DNA of 64,000 bases from Porticoccus sp950063125. Its GTDB lineage: Bacteria; Pseudomonadota; Gammaproteobacteria; Pseudomonadales; Porticoccaceae. The translations under genes and the position numbers were made by a program. Below the pieces are notes generated by a model, which had not been told where the DNA came from, made no database searches, and saw only the letters and a list, made by a program, of their open reading frames with translations. Positions 44,697 through 52,729 of the stretch are shown in pieces (the stretch's first letter is position 1; each line of letters starts with the position of its first letter). Location: assembly GCF_963973895.1 (NCBI RefSeq), contig NZ_CAXBBF010000002.1; one strand, written 5' to 3'.

Positions 44697-46451
44697 ATGA
44701 AAAAACAACCGCTTCAAAAAATGCCCTTTATCGTCTCGACCCTAAAAGATCTCGCAAAGTTGACAAATTATTCACTGATGGATTTCCTCACCTGCGATCC
44801 TGATGCAAATAAGCATGGAGATGATCATGTCTCACGCCAAGTTTTCAGGGGCCACTATGTCCCGGTCACCCCTACACCAATTGAAGCCCCTGATTACATC
44901 GCCCACAGCCAAAACCTGTTTCACGAATTAGGCTTCGCCGACAGCATGGCGCAGTCGGCAGACTTCATCCGCGTGTTCTCCGGTGACATTTCTTTTGTTC
45001 CAGCACCGATGAGAAAGGTTGGCTGGGCATGTGGTTACGCACTGTCAATTTACGGCACTGAATACACCCAGCAGTGTCCGTTCCAAACTGGTAACGGTTA
45101 CGGTGACGGTCGCGCGATTTCCATACTTGAAGTCGTTATCAATGGTCAACGCTGGGAGATGCAGCTAAAAGGTGGTGGCCGAACGCCATACTGTCGTGGC
45201 GCCGATGGTCGAGCTGTTCTGCGGTCAAGTGTGCGGGAGTTCTTGGCGCAGGAGTACATGCACGCACTCGGGGTGCCAACGTCACGGTCTCTGAGTTTGT
45301 ACGTTTCGAAAACAGAGAAGGTTAAGCGGCCGTGGTACTCGGAGGGTTCCCGCGCAGCCGATCCGGACATACTTATCTCGGAGCCAGTCGCCGTTTTGAC
45401 ACGGGTTGCACCTTCATTCATCCGGGTAGGCCAACTCGAACTCTTCGGTCGTCGTGCCCGCAAGAAAGAATATCCGCAGGCGATGGAGGAACTTGAAAAA
45501 ATTGTATTGCACTTGATTGATCGAGAATACGATGACGTTATCGAACCAAATCTAGGCATCGAAAAAAAAGCAGTGGTACTTGCACGTGAGTTTCGCAGCC
45601 GACTCATCTCTCTCGTGGCAAACTGGATTCGCGTCGGTTACTGCCAGGGCAACTTCAACAGTGACAACTGCGCAGCCGGTGGCTTCACACTTGACTATGG
45701 CCCTTTCGGGTTCTGTGAGGTATTCAACCCATACTTCCAGCCATGGACGGGAGGCGGACGTCATTTCTCTTTCCTGAACCAACATGTTGCAGCAGAACGT
45801 AACTTTCAGATGTTTTGTTCCGCTTTACGGCCATTGCTAGCGTCGCACCCAGACGCTTTAAAACAGCTCGATGCGCTTCAAATTGAGTTTCCAGCGTTGA
45901 TGCAAGTGGCAATGGAAAATATGTGGGCAGCCAAACTGGGCCTTGACGCTTTTAACACAGAATTATTTAACGAACTCATCGTGCTAATGAGGCAAACACC
46001 TGTTGATTACACCCTCTTCTTTCGCGAGCTCTCGTGGGTGCCTGATGATATTGGTCCACTTAAAAAAAGCTTTTATACAGACACGAATCCTTCTGGTGAG
46101 CCAATACAATCAAGGCCTGAAATAAATAACAAGGAAATTGACGAGCGATGGACAGCGTGGCTCACAAAATGGAAATCGCTAATCAGTGCAGGCAGCCCAG
46201 GTCGCTCTAATGAAACAATTTCCAGCCAGATGAAACGCATTAACCCAAAATACAGTTTGCGGGAATGGCTGGTTGTTTTAGCGTATCAGCAAGCGAATAC
46301 GGGTCACTATGCTCAACTTCGGGAGCTGCAGGAAGTCATGTCACACCCCTACGCGGAGCAATCAAAAGAGGTGGAAGAAAAATATTATCGGCTGAAGCCG
46401 TCGGCATTGTTTGGGGTCGGTGGATTGTCACATTACAGCTGCTCGTCGTGA
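44697..46451 (+). CDS. Divergent SelO-family protein AMPylase (YdiU-like)
   Basis: 584 residues from ATG 44697, chosen because GGGAAG precedes it; ATG 44658 is also possible. SelO proteins are pseudokinases that bind ATP in flipped orientation and transfer AMP to Ser/Thr/Tyr of targets in redox stress. Conserved blocks are present: GYGDGRAIS (about 134-142), QLKGGGRTPYCRGADGRAVL (about 156-175), the metal-binding SDN in QGNFNSDN (about 317-324), LDYGPFGF, and the terminal Cys-Ser-Ser that replaces the Sec-Ser-Ser of human SELENOO and matches E. coli. Blocks around the metal site differ from typical bacterial SelO (CAAGGFTLDYGP, QPWTGGGRHF). Base use is AT-richer than neighbouring core genes, suggesting transfer. 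Confidence 0.85.
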   Translation: MKKQPLQKMPFIVSTLKDLAKLTNYSLMDFLTCDPDANKHGDDHVSRQVFRGHYVPVTPTPIEAPDYIAHSQNLFHELGFADSMAQSADFIRVFSGDISFVPAPMRKVGWACGYALSIYGTEYTQQCPFQTGNGYGDGRAISILEVVINGQRWEMQLKGGGRTPYCRGADGRAVLRSSVREFLAQEYMHALGVPTSRSLSLYVSKTEKVKRPWYSEGSRAADPDILISEPVAVLTRVAPSFIRVGQLELFGRRARKKEYPQAMEELEKIVLHLIDREYDDVIEPNLGIEKKAVVLAREFRSRLISLVANWIRVGYCQGNFNSDNCAAGGFTLDYGPFGFCEVFNPYFQPWTGGGRHFSFLNQHVAAERNFQMFCSALRPLLASHPDALKQLDALQIEFPALMQVAMENMWAAKLGLDAFNTELFNELIVLMRQTPVDYTLFFRELSWVPDDIGPLKKSFYTDTNPSGEPIQSRPEINNKEIDERWTAWLTKWKSLISAGSPGRSNETISSQMKRINPKYSLREWLVVLAYQQANTGHYAQLRELQEVMSHPYAEQSKEVEEKYYRLKPSALFGVGGLSHYSCSS

Positions 46452-46705
46452 CATAAATAACAGAAAAATGATCGAAGGCCACTTGATCTGAACATCCAAA
46501 GACTATGCTGACTTTGATGTGGCACCGCAACACTTAGATGACAAGCCGTTGGCGTTGATTTACCAATAATCTGTCAGTCCGGCACTCTAACGCTTTCCAA
46601 CAGCCAGAGTGGCTAGGGGTGAAAATGCGATTTCTCGGGACCACCGAGCATCAGTCGCGACCGGTTCGGAATGCCGCTCAGTCGCTCTCAGAACGGCATT
46701 GGACC

Positions 46706-47575
46706 TCAGCACAATTCAATCCACTGATGAATAGCTCGGCTCCTGAATTTTCGTTTATGCAGCGCCAGGTAAAACTGTCGGTCCATAGGGCGTTCGGGTA
46801 CAGGCAATGGCACAAGGGTGCCACGGTCAAAGGCGTCTTGTAGGCAGAGCCGCGACAGGCAGCCCAGCCCCATGCCAGACTCTACAGCTCTTTTAATGGC
46901 CTCCGTGTGCTGTAGCTCCAGCGGCGGCTTAAACTGTGGCAACAGGCCGTGCATGGCGCGATCGAACGCCTGACGGGTGCCAGAGCCGCTTTCGCGCAAT
47001 ATCCAGTCCGCCCTTACCAGATCGTCATCCCTCAGCCAGGGCTTGCCCGCCCAGGGGTGATCCGGGGCGCAGATGATCACCAGCTCGTCTTTCTGCCAGG
47101 GCTGAAGAGAGAGGTCCGGGTGATTCAGTTCGCCTTCGATCATGCCAATGTCGAGCTCAAAATTGGCAACCTTTTCGACGATGGCAGCGGTGTTGGCCAC
47201 TTCCAGGGCCACTTCCGCCTCCGGGTGCTCACCGCGGTACTGAGTTAGGATGCCCACGGCCAAGTAGTTGCCAATGGTCAATGTGGCGCCTACCTTCAAT
47301 GCCCCCAGGTCAGACTCCTGTTTAAGATCCTGATTCAGTTCCCGGGCTTGGTCGCGCAGGGCCTCCGCCCGAGGTCGGATGGCGCGGCCCAGGTCGTTCA
47401 GCACTAGGCGTTTGCCCAGGCGGTCAAACAACATGATGTCGTACTGCCGCTCCAGCTCTTTTAACGCGCTGCTGGCTGCAGACTGGGAAATACTCAGATA
47501 GTCAGCTGCCCGACTGATGTTGCCGGTCCGGGCTGTTTCCAGAAAGACGTCCAATTGCCGCAGAGTGAAACGCAT
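46706..47575 (-). CDS. finR: LysR-type regulator, FinR-like
   Basis: 289 residues. An N-terminal winged helix-turn-helix (MRFTLRQLDVFLETARTGNI, then AADYLSISQSAASSALKELE) is followed by a LysR substrate domain (LKVGATLTIGNYLAVGIL; VESGMGLGCLSRLCLQDAF). It is divergent from fpr, and in Pseudomonas the LysR protein FinR is likewise transcribed away from fprA and controls it in response to superoxide and sulfur state. The gene symbol rests on that synteny plus the family, not on a unique motif. Confidence 0.75.
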   Translation of the reverse strand: MRFTLRQLDVFLETARTGNISRAADYLSISQSAASSALKELERQYDIMLFDRLGKRLVLNDLGRAIRPRAEALRDQARELNQDLKQESDLGALKVGATLTIGNYLAVGILTQYRGEHPEAEVALEVANTAAIVEKVANFELDIGMIEGELNHPDLSLQPWQKDELVIICAPDHPWAGKPWLRDDDLVRADWILRESGSGTRQAFDRAMHGLLPQFKPPLELQHTEAIKRAVESGMGLGCLSRLCLQDAFDRGTLVPLPVPERPMDRQFYLALHKRKFRSRAIHQWIELC

Positions 47576-47618
47576 ATAGATAAATTCGATTACAATTATT
47601 TATATAAACCATTTTTCC

Positions 47619-47680
47619 TATAATAAAGTTCTGTCTATGCTCTTGGCAAATCATTCGACAAGGCTCTGGTTGTCCCAGAG
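47619..47680 (+). promoter_or_regulatory. fpr promoter -10 and leader hairpin
   Basis: TATAAT at 47619-47624 in an AT-rich finR/fpr intergenic region lacks a good -35 box (TTATTT at 47596), as expected for an activator-dependent promoter. A perfect 6-bp hairpin CTCTGG/CCAGAG (47664-47680) lies just before the fpr ribosome binding site. Confidence 0.45.
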
Positions 47681-47692
47681 AAGGCGGCATAA

Positions 47693-48463
47693 ATGGCAGT
47701 TTTAGAAAAAGAGACGGTTCTGGACGTTCACCACTGGAACGAGTCGCTGTTCAGCTTCAAAACCACTCGTGATCTGGGTTTCCGCTTCAAGAATGGTCAT
47801 TTCACCATGCTCGGTCTTGAGGTGGACGGCAAACCCCTGCTCCGCGCCTACAGTATTGCCAGCGCCAATCACGAGGAAGAGCTGGAATTTTTCAGCATCA
47901 AGGTGCCCGATGGTCCGCTGACCTCTCGGTTACAGCTGATCAAACCCGGTGACGAAATTCTGATCAGCCGCAAGCCCACCGGCACCCTGATCACCGACCA
48001 CCTGCTGCCGGGCAAGAATCTTTATCTGCTCGCCACCGGTACCGGCCTCGCACCGTTCATGAGCATTATCAAAGATCCGGAAGCGTACGAGATGTACGAC
48101 AAGATCATTCTGATCCACGGTGTACGGCACCTGAACGAACTGGCGTATCAGGAAGAGATCACCCAGAACCTGCCAAACAACGAATTTTTCGGCGACTGGG
48201 TGCAGGAGAAGCTGGTCTATTACCCAACGGTCACGCGCGAAGCGTTCCGCAACCAGGGCCGAATTACCGACCTAATGACGTCCGGCAAACTGTTCGCTGA
48301 TCTGGGCATGCCGCAACCAAACCTGGACGACGATCGCTTCATGCTGTGCGGCAGCCCGGCCATGCTGAAAGACACCTCCAAGATTCTGGATGACTGGGGC
48401 TTCAAGGAAACCCGGCACGGGGATCATGGGCATTATGTTATTGAGCGGGCGTTCGTAGGGTAA
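47693..48463 (+). CDS. fpr: Ferredoxin/flavodoxin-NADP+ reductase
   Basis: 256 residues. It moves electrons between NADPH and ferredoxin or flavodoxin; in Pseudomonas it feeds iron-sulfur and oxidative stress systems. The FAD motif RAYSIAS (RxYS), the second FAD region ISRKPTGTL, and the pyrophosphate loop GTGLAPFMSII are intact. The C-terminal YVIERAFVG is typical of the subclass-I bacterial FPR that ends shortly after the aromatic region. AAGG lies upstream, and the gene is divergent from finR. Confidence 0.93.
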   Translation: MAVLEKETVLDVHHWNESLFSFKTTRDLGFRFKNGHFTMLGLEVDGKPLLRAYSIASANHEEELEFFSIKVPDGPLTSRLQLIKPGDEILISRKPTGTLITDHLLPGKNLYLLATGTGLAPFMSIIKDPEAYEMYDKIILIHGVRHLNELAYQEEITQNLPNNEFFGDWVQEKLVYYPTVTREAFRNQGRITDLMTSGKLFADLGMPQPNLDDDRFMLCGSPAMLKDTSKILDDWGFKETRHGDHGHYVIERAFVG

Positions 48464-48503
48464 AAGAAGTTGTTGGTTGTTGAAGTCGAAAGTTAAAAGG
48501 AGT

Positions 48504-48527
48504 ACGGGGAATATAAACCCGTTTTTT
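48504..48527 (+). terminator. Weak terminator after fpr
   Basis: A 5-bp stem (ACGGG/CCCGT) with a 9-base loop, followed by six Ts (48522-48527). Short stem, so of modest strength. Confidence 0.45.
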
Positions 48528-48577
48528 CTTCGATGCTTTCATTTTACCTGAAACTCCTAAACACTTTTACCGCTTAA

Positions 48578-48862
48578 TCTCCAGGTTTCCAGCCTTTTCG
48601 CAACCATCCGTGGATACGGGGTAGAATTCCAGGAATTGCTCTGGAACTGGGGCTAGGTGCGTTAAATATTCTAAGCCTACCGTTAGCCCGAATCTTCAAA
48701 AAAATAGATAACGATACGGCGCCAGAGCTTTGTGATATGCGAAACAGGGATGTCGATCGTTATATTTCCGTGCATCAAAGGCACAATGCGACGCTGGAAC
48801 AGCTTTTGTTAATTGACGAGCGATCGAACCAAGCCTGGATGGCAAAAGATCCAGCGACGTAG
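48578..48862 (+). pseudogene. Unidentified coding remnant without start
   Basis: An uninterrupted 94-codon frame from the stop at 48575 to TAG at 48860. It contains GIALELGLGALNILSLPLAR, then a charged helical end IDNDTAPELCDMRNRDVDRY and LEQLLLIDERSNQAW. The amphipathic-then-charged pattern and absence of stops look like coding sequence, but the first in-frame ATG (48737) would leave only 41 codons. I do not recognise the family. It sits between fpr and ilvD in the accessory block. Confidence 0.4.
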
Positions 48863-48918
48863 CAGAGCTTATCCAATACACTCTGGCAAACAACCTACAC
48901 AAACAAACAGACAAACAA

Positions 48919-50592
48919 ATGACTGACAAACGCAAACACTCCTCCAAAGTGGTCGACGGTATTGAAAAGGCACCCGCCAGAGCCATGCTTCGGGCAGTGG
49001 GTTTCAACGATGATGATTTTAAAAAACCCCAGATCGGCATTGCGTCCACCTGGAGTATGGTCACGCCCTGCAATATGCATATCAATGAACTGGCGGATGA
49101 AGCCTGCCATGGTGCTGACCAGGCCGGAGGTAAAGGCGTTATCTTTAACACCATCACGATATCCGATGGCATATCCAACGGCACCGAGGGCATGAAGTAT
49201 TCTCTGGTGTCACGAGAAGTGATCGCTGATTCTATCGAGACGGTAGCCGGCTGCGAAGGCTTCGATGGACTTGTGGCCATTGGCGGTTGCGATAAAAATA
49301 TGCCCGGCTGCCTTATCGGGCTGGCCCGTCTCAACCGTCCATCGGTCTTTGTTTACGGTGGCACCATAAAACCAGGCAAACACCATACTGATATTATCTC
49401 GGTATTCGAAGCCGTCGGTCAGCATGCCCGCGGTGACCTTTCAACGATTGAAGTGAAACAGATCGAGGAGACCGCCATACCCGGGCCGGGATCCTGCGGT
49501 GGCATGTATACGGCGAACACCATGGCTGCCGCGATTGAGGCACTGGGCATGAGCCTGCCGGACAGCTCGTCACAGGAAGCGGTGTCATCTACCAAAGCTG
49601 AAGATTGCCGTCGTGCCGGAGCCGCGGTTCTATCGTTACTAGAGCATGACATCAAACCCACCGACATCATGACTCACAAGGCATTTGAAAATGCCATTAC
49701 CGTCATCATTGCACTGGGTGGTTCCACCAATGCCGTGTTGCACTTGTTGGCCATGGCGCACGCCGTTGATGTGGAACTGACTCTGGATGACTTTGTTCGG
49801 GTCGGCAAAAAGGTTCCCGTGCTCGCTGACTTGCGCCCCAGCGGTAAATACATGATGTCTGAATTGATCGCCATTGGTGGTATCCAACCCTTGATGAAAA
49901 TGCTGCTGGATAAAGGCCTGCTCCATGGCGACTGCCTGACCGTCACCGGTAAAACCCTGGGAGAAAACTTAGCGGATATTAAGCCATACCCGGTAGAACA
50001 GGACATTGTTCACGGCTTTGACAATGCCATTAAAGACAGCAGTCACCTGGTGGTGCTCAGGGGTAATCTGGCACCAGACGGTGCCGTGGCAAAAATCACC
50101 GGAAAAGAAGGCCTGACATTTACCGGAACAGCACGAGTGTTCAACTCCGAGGAAGAAGCCCTGGAGGCCATACTGGGCGGCATCGTGATAAAAGGTGATG
50201 TGATCGTAATCCGTTATGAAGGGCCGCGGGGCGGACCGGGCATGCGGGAAATGCTCAGCCCTACCTCCGCAGTCATGGGCAAAGGCCTGGGCAACGATGT
50301 GGCGCTGATAACCGACGGTCGTTTCTCCGGTGGCAGTCACGGTTTTGTGGTGGGCCACATAACACCGGAAGCGATGGATGGCGGGCCGATTGCCATTATC
50401 GAAAATGGCGACGAGATTACCATTGATGCGGATAATGCTCGGATCAGCATCAATATTTCCGAATCGGACATTCAGGCACGCCTGACACAGTGGCAAGCAC
50501 CACCGCCACGCTACACCCGGGGCGTACTGGCCAAATTTGCTAAAACCGTATCATCGGCTTCGGAAGGCGCCGTCACCGACAAGGATCTGTGA
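48919..50592 (+). CDS. ilvD: Dihydroxy-acid dehydratase
   Basis: 557-residue iron-sulfur enzyme of branched-chain amino acid synthesis. It converts dihydroxy-acids to the 2-keto acids of valine and isoleucine. The Cys residues that hold the cluster are in VTPCNMH, GGCDKNMPGC and GPGSCGGMYT; the C-terminal STSAVMGKG-like SPTSAVMGKGLGN and FSGGSHGFVVGH blocks are present. No Shine-Dalgarno is visible; the start follows an A-rich run of CAAA repeats. Core metabolism in an otherwise accessory block suggests the block is a mosaic rather than one element. Confidence 0.95.
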   Translation: MTDKRKHSSKVVDGIEKAPARAMLRAVGFNDDDFKKPQIGIASTWSMVTPCNMHINELADEACHGADQAGGKGVIFNTITISDGISNGTEGMKYSLVSREVIADSIETVAGCEGFDGLVAIGGCDKNMPGCLIGLARLNRPSVFVYGGTIKPGKHHTDIISVFEAVGQHARGDLSTIEVKQIEETAIPGPGSCGGMYTANTMAAAIEALGMSLPDSSSQEAVSSTKAEDCRRAGAAVLSLLEHDIKPTDIMTHKAFENAITVIIALGGSTNAVLHLLAMAHAVDVELTLDDFVRVGKKVPVLADLRPSGKYMMSELIAIGGIQPLMKMLLDKGLLHGDCLTVTGKTLGENLADIKPYPVEQDIVHGFDNAIKDSSHLVVLRGNLAPDGAVAKITGKEGLTFTGTARVFNSEEEALEAILGGIVIKGDVIVIRYEGPRGGPGMREMLSPTSAVMGKGLGNDVALITDGRFSGGSHGFVVGHITPEAMDGGPIAIIENGDEITIDADNARISINISESDIQARLTQWQAPPPRYTRGVLAKFAKTVSSASEGAVTDKDL

Positions 50593-50782
50593 TATAAACC
50601 GGCCAGTTCTAGTCGCTTGCAGTTATACCGTGAATGCGAGTAAACCTTGTCCGTTTCGCTCCCGCAACAAACGGTAGCGGTTAAACAATAAAGCCTCTAA
50701 AGCAACACAACACACCCAAAACAGAACGGGCTCTACACCGATTTACGGACACTTCACAGAAGCCCGATAATGGGCAAAAGGA

Positions 50783-51061
50783 GTGTTTCTATCGAAGGGA
50801 AGAAAACACAGCACCGAGTTCAAGCGAGGGGCAATTGGGCAAATCCGTCAGCCGGGTGTTAGTTGTGCTCAGGTTGCCCGAGAGTTGGGTATTGCGTCCA
50901 ATTTGCTGACGCGCTGGAAGCGCAGATCAGAAGTCGAAGGTCACGATGCTTTTGATGGTGCCGGCAAATCCACAGATAAGGAAGTGGCGCGCCTCAAGCG
51001 TAAGCTGGGACGTGGTGACAGTACGGCCAAGGCCCATTGCACTACTTTTTGTCCGGCATAA
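50783..51061 (+). pseudogene. IS3-family transposase orfA, broken
   Basis: 92 codons resembling the IS3 OrfA helix-turn-helix (SKGRKHSTEFKRGAIGQIRQ, then GVSCAQVARELGIASNLLTR, WKRR). The start context seems destroyed (GTG or CTA where ATG is expected). After EVARLKRKLGRG the frame loses the family's leucine zipper, consistent with a frameshift, and no orfB follows. Sequence upstream (about 50740) resembles an IS terminal region with TTTACGGACAC. This is a decayed insertion sequence. Confidence 0.78.
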
Positions 51062-51070
51062 TCACAGACT

Positions 51071-51718
51071 ATGAAGAAACCTGACACCAATATCATTGAT
51101 TACCCGGTAACGCCGGCTACTGACTCCAGTCTGGCGCGGCTGCTGGCAGCGATCGACCATGCCAACAGCGCCGACCCGCGCCGGGAAACACTGGACGGCG
51201 AATCGTTGCCGAAAGAACTGGCCTACAGTATTCGCATGAGTCAATGGCTGTTTCGCCTAGAGGAACAGCCTTCGGAATTGGCACAGATCGCCTGCCGGGC
51301 ACAGCATATCGAACGCTGGACCATCCCGCGTGATGAGTACCCTGAAGGTCGATCCGGCTATTACCGCTGGCGCCAAGCCTGCGGGCGATTTCACGGCGAG
51401 CGCACCGCCGAACTGATGACAGAAAACGGCTATAATGAACAGGATTGCGCGGCCATCAAATCTACTCTCAGCAAGAAGCAAATCAAGCAAGACGCTGTTA
51501 CACAGCTTATGGAGAACGCAGCCTGCCTAGTGTTCCTGCAGCGTTACCTGGAGCCGTTTTATCAGGAACACACAGATTACGACCTGGAGAAATGGATACG
51601 CATCATCACCCGCACCTGGGATAAAATGTCAGAGAGTGGACATAAACAGGCGCTGGCCATGCTGGATGAACTACCCAAGCATCTGCAGGTGCTTCTCAAG
51701 AAAGCTTTAATAAATTAA
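51071..51718 (+). CDS. DUF4202 protein
   Basis: 215 residues beginning with a short charged tail, then LARLLAAIDHANSADPRRET, SQWLFRLEEQPSELAQIA, ARAQHIERWTIPRDEYPEGR-like CRAQHIERW, and CLVFLQRYLEPFYQEH. These are the conserved blocks of DUF4202, an all-helical family of unknown function with HD-phosphohydrolase-like flavour (conserved His/Glu; inference). It starts 9 bases after the broken transposase and is followed after 9 bases by an unknown gene on the same strand. Confidence 0.85.
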   Translation: MKKPDTNIIDYPVTPATDSSLARLLAAIDHANSADPRRETLDGESLPKELAYSIRMSQWLFRLEEQPSELAQIACRAQHIERWTIPRDEYPEGRSGYYRWRQACGRFHGERTAELMTENGYNEQDCAAIKSTLSKKQIKQDAVTQLMENAACLVFLQRYLEPFYQEHTDYDLEKWIRIITRTWDKMSESGHKQALAMLDELPKHLQVLLKKALIN

Positions 51719-51727
51719 AAACTCCTT

Positions 51728-52099
51728 ATGCTACTTTCTAACTCCGATATTATTCAAAACCGGCGGCTGATCGAATTGGAAAGCGGCGAAGCCGCCGAGG
51801 CGCTGGAGCTCAGGGATGGACTAACCTTGATTCTAAAGCCGGATGCCATTGCCCTTTACCGTTCACTGGATTCCTTCTTTGACCCGTTAGGTAGCGGCTG
51901 CATGGCCTATGCCGAGTTACCGATAGAACAACAGCTTGCCTGGTCAAACAATCAAATCATGCAGGAACATGAGGCGGGTTATGTCGGCCTGTCAGAAGGC
52001 AAGGTATTATTGATCACCCCCAATCATATCCGGATATATCAGAGCAAACATAATGCCCTTAATCATATCGACCCGATCGGCGAGCTGATGTTGGATTAA
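51728..52099 (+). CDS. Unknown protein coupled to DUF4202
   Basis: 123 residues, start 9 bases after the DUF4202 stop. Mixed alpha/beta: ELESGEAAEALELRDGLTLI, then a helical middle (DALYRSLDSFF-like ALYRSLDSFFDPLGSG) and a beta-rich end (KVLLITPNHIRIYQSKHN). No signal peptide, membrane helix or catalytic motif. I do not recognise a family. Co-transcription with DUF4202 and perhaps with the CsrA-like gene 49 bases on is likely. Confidence 0.55.
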   Translation: MLLSNSDIIQNRRLIELESGEAAEALELRDGLTLILKPDAIALYRSLDSFFDPLGSGCMAYAELPIEQQLAWSNNQIMQEHEAGYVGLSEGKVLLITPNHIRIYQSKHNALNHIDPIGELMLD

Positions 52100-52130
52100 A
52101 TATCGGGGGGCAGGTCAATAGCTTTAGCTA

Positions 52131-52142
52131 ATACAAGGAGGT
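52131..52142 (+). promoter_or_regulatory. CsrA-consensus-like site overlapping ribosome binding site
   Basis: ATACAAGGAGGT matches the published CsrA SELEX consensus RUACARGGAUGU at 11 of 12 bases; only the U of GGAUG is G here. Its AAGGAGGT (52135-52142) is the Shine-Dalgarno, 6 bases before the CsrA-like start codon. Confidence 0.5.
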
Positions 52143-52148
52143 ATTTAC

Positions 52149-52316
52149 ATGCTAAAGATCAAAAGAAGGTCAGGCGAGACTTTGATTCCTAACACTGCTG
52201 ACGGCCTAGTGCGAATTGAGTTTGGACTGGATGGTCGGCAGTTCAATTTGGCGATTGACGCCCCGACGGAGGTTGAGGTACTTAGGAGTTTGCTTGTAGA
52301 AAAAGAGGCTGATTGA
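52149..52316 (+). CDS. Divergent CsrA/RsmA-family RNA-binding protein
   Basis: 55 residues in a frame too short for usual gene calling. It begins MLKIKRRSGETLIP, aligning with CsrA MLILTRRVGETL (Arg6, Arg7, Gly9, Glu10 kept), and continues VRIEFGLDGRQFNLAIDAPT and EVEVLRSLL, aligning with the CsrA strand pattern and the APKEVSVHREE block; Arg46 corresponds to RNA-contacting Arg44. CsrA dimers bind GGA motifs in mRNA leaders and block translation. The leader here carries such a motif. It is two residues longer in the first loop than E. coli CsrA and lacks the C-terminal tail. Extra CsrA copies are known on mobile elements. Confidence 0.75.
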   Translation: MLKIKRRSGETLIPNTADGLVRIEFGLDGRQFNLAIDAPTEVEVLRSLLVEKEAD

Positions 52317-52469
52317 AACTCTCCGCCATTTCTGATGGCTAGTTAAAAGTCGCAACAACATGCTTTTCGCGAAGCACTCAAAAGACTCCGGATCACTCAC
52401 CATGACCACGTTTTTGTGCTGGTTGGAATATGACCCCTGACTGCCAGGAGTTAGGTTTTAAAAGGGAAC

Positions 52470-52501
52470 AAAAAAGGGCCAACATTGCTGCAAGCCCTTT
52501 T
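52470..52501 (-). terminator. Intrinsic terminator, minus strand
   Basis: AAAAGGGC / GCCCTTTT, 8-bp stem, 14-base loop, with a run of six Ts on the minus-strand side. It probably once ended the tRNA-Asp transcript before the 173-bp insertion or duplication downstream of the tRNA. Confidence 0.6.
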
Positions 52502-52567
52502 AAGTCGTGGTGGGTAAATGGGGGGGGTCCTATCTATCTCTCTGAAAACCTCATAAACCCTATAATA

Positions 52568-52587
52568 ATGGCGGACCGGACGGGACT
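52568..52587. repeat. Copy of tRNA-Asp 3' end (att-like direct repeat)
   Basis: ATGGCGGACCGGACGGGACT is identical over 20 bases to 52741-52760, the tRNA-Asp 3' end (including CCA) plus one flanking base, in the same orientation, 173 bp apart. This is the classic sign of integration at a tRNA 3' end by a tyrosine recombinase. Confidence 0.75.
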
Positions 52588-52592
52588 GACTC

Positions 52593-52683
52593 GCGCCCAA
52601 AGGGCGCTCGGGGGTAAACCCCGCCGTCGTTCCTCCGGCGCCCTGATTGGCTGCGCCAATCGGTCGAACCGCTTCGCGGGTTC
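52593..52683. other. String of four hairpins between the tRNA repeats
   Basis: Four successive stem-loops: GCGCCC/GGGCGC (52593-52607, loop AAA), CGGGG/CCCCG (52609-52623), GATTGG/CCAATC (52645-52661) and GAACC..GGTTC (52666-52683, with one bulge). No coding sense is seen. Possible structured RNA, recombination site or the end of a lost element. Confidence 0.4.
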
Positions 52684-52706
52684 TCGTCCCTGAAAGTTTT
52701 TCCCAT

Positions 52707-52729
52707 AAAAAAACCACCCAGGTGGGTGG
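52707..52729 (-). terminator. Terminator of tRNA-Val/tRNA-Asp transcript
   Basis: CCACCC/GGGTGG stem with a 4-base loop; the minus-strand RNA ends in seven Ts. It lies 12 bases after the tRNA-Asp CCA. Confidence 0.75.

Noticed and set aside
46621..46705. AATGCCG/CGGCATT inverted repeat after finR
   Set aside because: A 7-bp stem with a long loop and no T-tract; terminator function is not supported.
48696..49334. Long minus-strand frame across the start of ilvD
   Set aside because: It is the antisense of ilvD, with no ribosome site and no family resemblance.
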